This document shows positions 62,652 through 64,000 of a DNA stretch of 64,000 bases, piece after piece. Below the pieces are notes generated by a model. The model was not told where the DNA came from, made no database searches, and worked only from the letters and a program-made list of their open reading frames with translations. The stretch comes from Virgibacillus sp. MSJ-26 (lineage in GTDB: Bacteria; Bacillota; Bacilli; Bacillales; Amphibacillaceae). The DNA lies in NCBI RefSeq assembly GCF_018918075.1, contig NZ_JAHLPW010000003.1:340595-404594 (forward strand). Reading direction: 5' to 3'. The position numbers and the translations under genes were made by a program. Each line of letters begins with the position of its first letter. The first letter of the stretch is position 1.

Positions 62652-64000
62652 TTAGAATCGGCCAGATTGTAGAACAACAGGATAGTAAAAAGTAAATGTC
62701 TCAAGAGGCTGGGACATAACTAGCCCCAAATAAACAAAAACGGTTATGTTTATCAATAAAAGATAAACGCAACCGTTTTTTCTTTTGTTTTTATGTGAAA
62801 ATGTTCCATTTTCATTGTTAATGGCGGTATACTTCCTTAAATTTACCGCCATTAACGCAAATCCCATTTCGTTATGCACCTTAGATTTACCTCGTACGGA
62901 CATACGAGTGAAACCTAAATTAGCCTTCAAAAATCCAAAAACTGGTTCAACATCTATTTTACGTTTCCCATAGATTTCACCTGTTTCTTCGTTTGAAAGC
63001 TTCTCTCTCACATATTCTTTTTGGTATTCCCATTTTTCATTGTAAAATAACTTTCTGTTTTTACCTTCTGCTGCCTTTGTACATAAGGAGCGCACAGGAC
63101 AATCGGAACAGCTTTCACTCTCGTAGACTTTAAATGTTCTTTTAAAGCCATATTTATCTGTCCGATTAGATTCGTATATATAATTTAATCTTCGATTATT
63201 TGGACAGATAAAAGAATCTGTTGCTCCATCGTATTCCCAGTTTGCAGTTTTAAATGGATCATTTTTAAATTTCTTTTTCTTTTCTTTCCGATATTGGTTG
63301 TATGTAATAAGTGGTGTGCGATTCCTATTATTTAATACATCATCATAGTTTTGTTCACTACCATAACCTGCATCAGCGACGATGTATTTGGGTAATTCAA
63401 AATAATCTTTTTCAATAGTATTTAAAAATGGAATAAACGTGCGTGTATCTGTCGGATTAGGGAAGATATCGTACGCTAACGCATATTGTCCTTCTGTCGC
63501 AACTTGTAAGTTGTATCCAGCTTTTAATTGGCCATTTCTCATGTAATCGTCTTTCATACGCATGAATGTGGCGTCATGATCTGTTTTCGAATAACTATTT
63601 CTATCTTTAAATATCTCCATATCTCGTTGATACTTTTGTTTCCGAACAAGAAAATCTCCATAATGTTTTCGATATTTCTTCGGTTCTTTGCGCTCCGAGC
63701 GCAACTGTTTCCGTTCGCTTACCACATCAGAATCGTCAATCTTTTTCGTATATGTATCAATGGTATCGTCTAGTTTTTCGACGATGGTTTCTATTTCCTT
63801 CACCGAAAGTTCTTCTTCATTTTCACGTTCAATCGCTGGAATAATTTCTTTCTCCAGCAACTCATCGTACATTACGTTAGATTTTTCAATCAGGTTCGAA
63901 CTGTATCTTTCAACAGATTTACGCCAAACAAATGTAAACTTATTCGCATTAGCTTCTATTTTTGTACCGTCGATAAAAACAGCTTCCGCATCTATTTCTT
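62652..64000 (-). CDS. IS1182-family transposase (5' part outside window)
   Basis: An open frame of at least 449 codons on the minus strand, running off the right edge; FIDGTKIEANANKFTFVWRKS is visible near the edge, the usual IS1182-type N-terminal motif. Within the window: ADAGYGSEQNY (DDE segment), SCSDCPVRSLCTKA and a C-terminal VEPVFGFLKANLGFTRMSVRG. The final ~30 codons (from NGCVYLL to the stop) are encoded by the IS hairpin, the terminal repeat and host flank, so the frame reads through the end of the element and the usual stop appears lost. Confidence 0.88.
   Translation of the reverse strand, partial: EIDAEAVFIDGTKIEANANKFTFVWRKSVERYSSNLIEKSNVMYDELLEKEIIPAIERENEEELSVKEIETIVEKLDDTIDTYTKKIDDSDVVSERKQLRSERKEPKKYRKHYGDFLVRKQKYQRDMEIFKDRNSYSKTDHDATFMRMKDDYMRNGQLKAGYNLQVATEGQYALAYDIFPNPTDTRTFIPFLNTIEKDYFELPKYIVADAGYGSEQNYDDVLNNRNRTPLITYNQYRKEKKKKFKNDPFKTANWEYDGATDSFICPNNRRLNYIYESNRTDKYGFKRTFKVYESESCSDCPVRSLCTKAAEGKNRKLFYNEKWEYQKEYVREKLSNEETGEIYGKRKIDVEPVFGFLKANLGFTRMSVRGKSKVHNEMGFALMAVNLRKYTAINNENGTFSHKNKRKNGCVYLLLINITVFVYLGLVMSQPLETFTFYYPVVLQSGRF
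62700..64000 (-). mobile_element. IS1182-family insertion sequence, partial
   Basis: The left end is near 62702, where GAGGCTGGGACATAAC is the familiar IS1182-family terminal sequence. The other end lies beyond the window. A target duplication cannot be checked here. Confidence 0.78.
62736..62785 (-). terminator. Hairpin near the end of the IS
   Basis: AAAAACGGTT with GTTTATC, inverted as GATAAAC and AACCGTTTTT, makes a long stem. Its minus-strand T-run could terminate the transposase transcript, but the frame runs through it. Confidence 0.7.

Overview
The window reads as chromosome of a low-GC, spore-forming Gram-positive, most likely a moderately halophilic member of the Bacillaceae (Virgibacillus/Lentibacillus/Oceanobacillus type). 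The support is strong AGGAGG-type ribosome sites, a CotD-like spore coat gene beside ypsA, a B. subtilis-type yuk/ess type VII secretion operon, an FMN-riboswitch rib operon, and many acidic proteins. The genus is an inference. No rRNA, tRNA or CRISPR array was seen.

Layout. 1-9.4 kb: end of a membrane gene, a GNAT acetyltransferase, a PH-domain membrane protein, then a protease block made of a BsuPI-type proteinase inhibitor, a 1354-residue secreted subtilase with PA domain and a divergent RRNPP-like HTH/TPR regulator, and finally a membrane-anchored hydrolase. 9.5-17.8 kb: a 52-bp tandem repeat, a hydantoinase/carbamoylase-family amidase, an MBL hydrolase, an NRDE protein, an NCS1 permease, a cytosolic metal-receptor-like protein and a lipoprotein serpin. 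17.9-18.4 kb: a TldD remnant and GC-rich 42-bp repeats. 18.5-25.5 kb: sbcDC, a Cys/Met PLP enzyme with its GntR regulator behind a palindromic operator, and a small membrane protein. 25.5-29.5 kb: ribD-ribE-ribBA-ribH under an FMN riboswitch.

29.6-41 kb: a DUF819 transporter-like gene, then the complete type VII operon esxA-esaB-essB-essC-esaA-essA on the minus strand, with a terminator hairpin just after esxA. 41.3-47.2 kb: a YkvI-like transporter, then a divergent locus for a four-component dye-linked (imino acid/amine type) dehydrogenase (beta on minus; BFD, 2Fe-2S and alpha on plus) with a cre-like site between, and a glycerate kinase. 47.3-49.7 kb: an RtcB-family gene, then a sigma-70-like factor coupled to a DUF4352-like protein behind a promoter that contains a LexA (SOS) box.

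49.8-60.3 kb: a Nudix protein that has lost its catalytic helix, a PLC-like protein, a histidine phosphatase, two GNATs, a GH-like DUF1906 protein, a YesK-like protein, ypsA and cotD, an ABC exporter pair, a Dph6-like ATP pyrophosphatase and a SulP transporter. 60.3-64 kb looks accessory: a RelE/ParE-type toxin-antitoxin pair, a 198-residue kinase-like protein with a Cys-rich tail, degenerate short repeats, and an IS1182-type transposase that runs off the window.

The least conventional signals are the SOS-box sigma/DUF4352 pair, the protease/inhibitor/RRNPP block (its protease has an N-terminal region of the kind seen in actinobacterial enzymes), and the mini-kinase next to the toxin-antitoxin pair.
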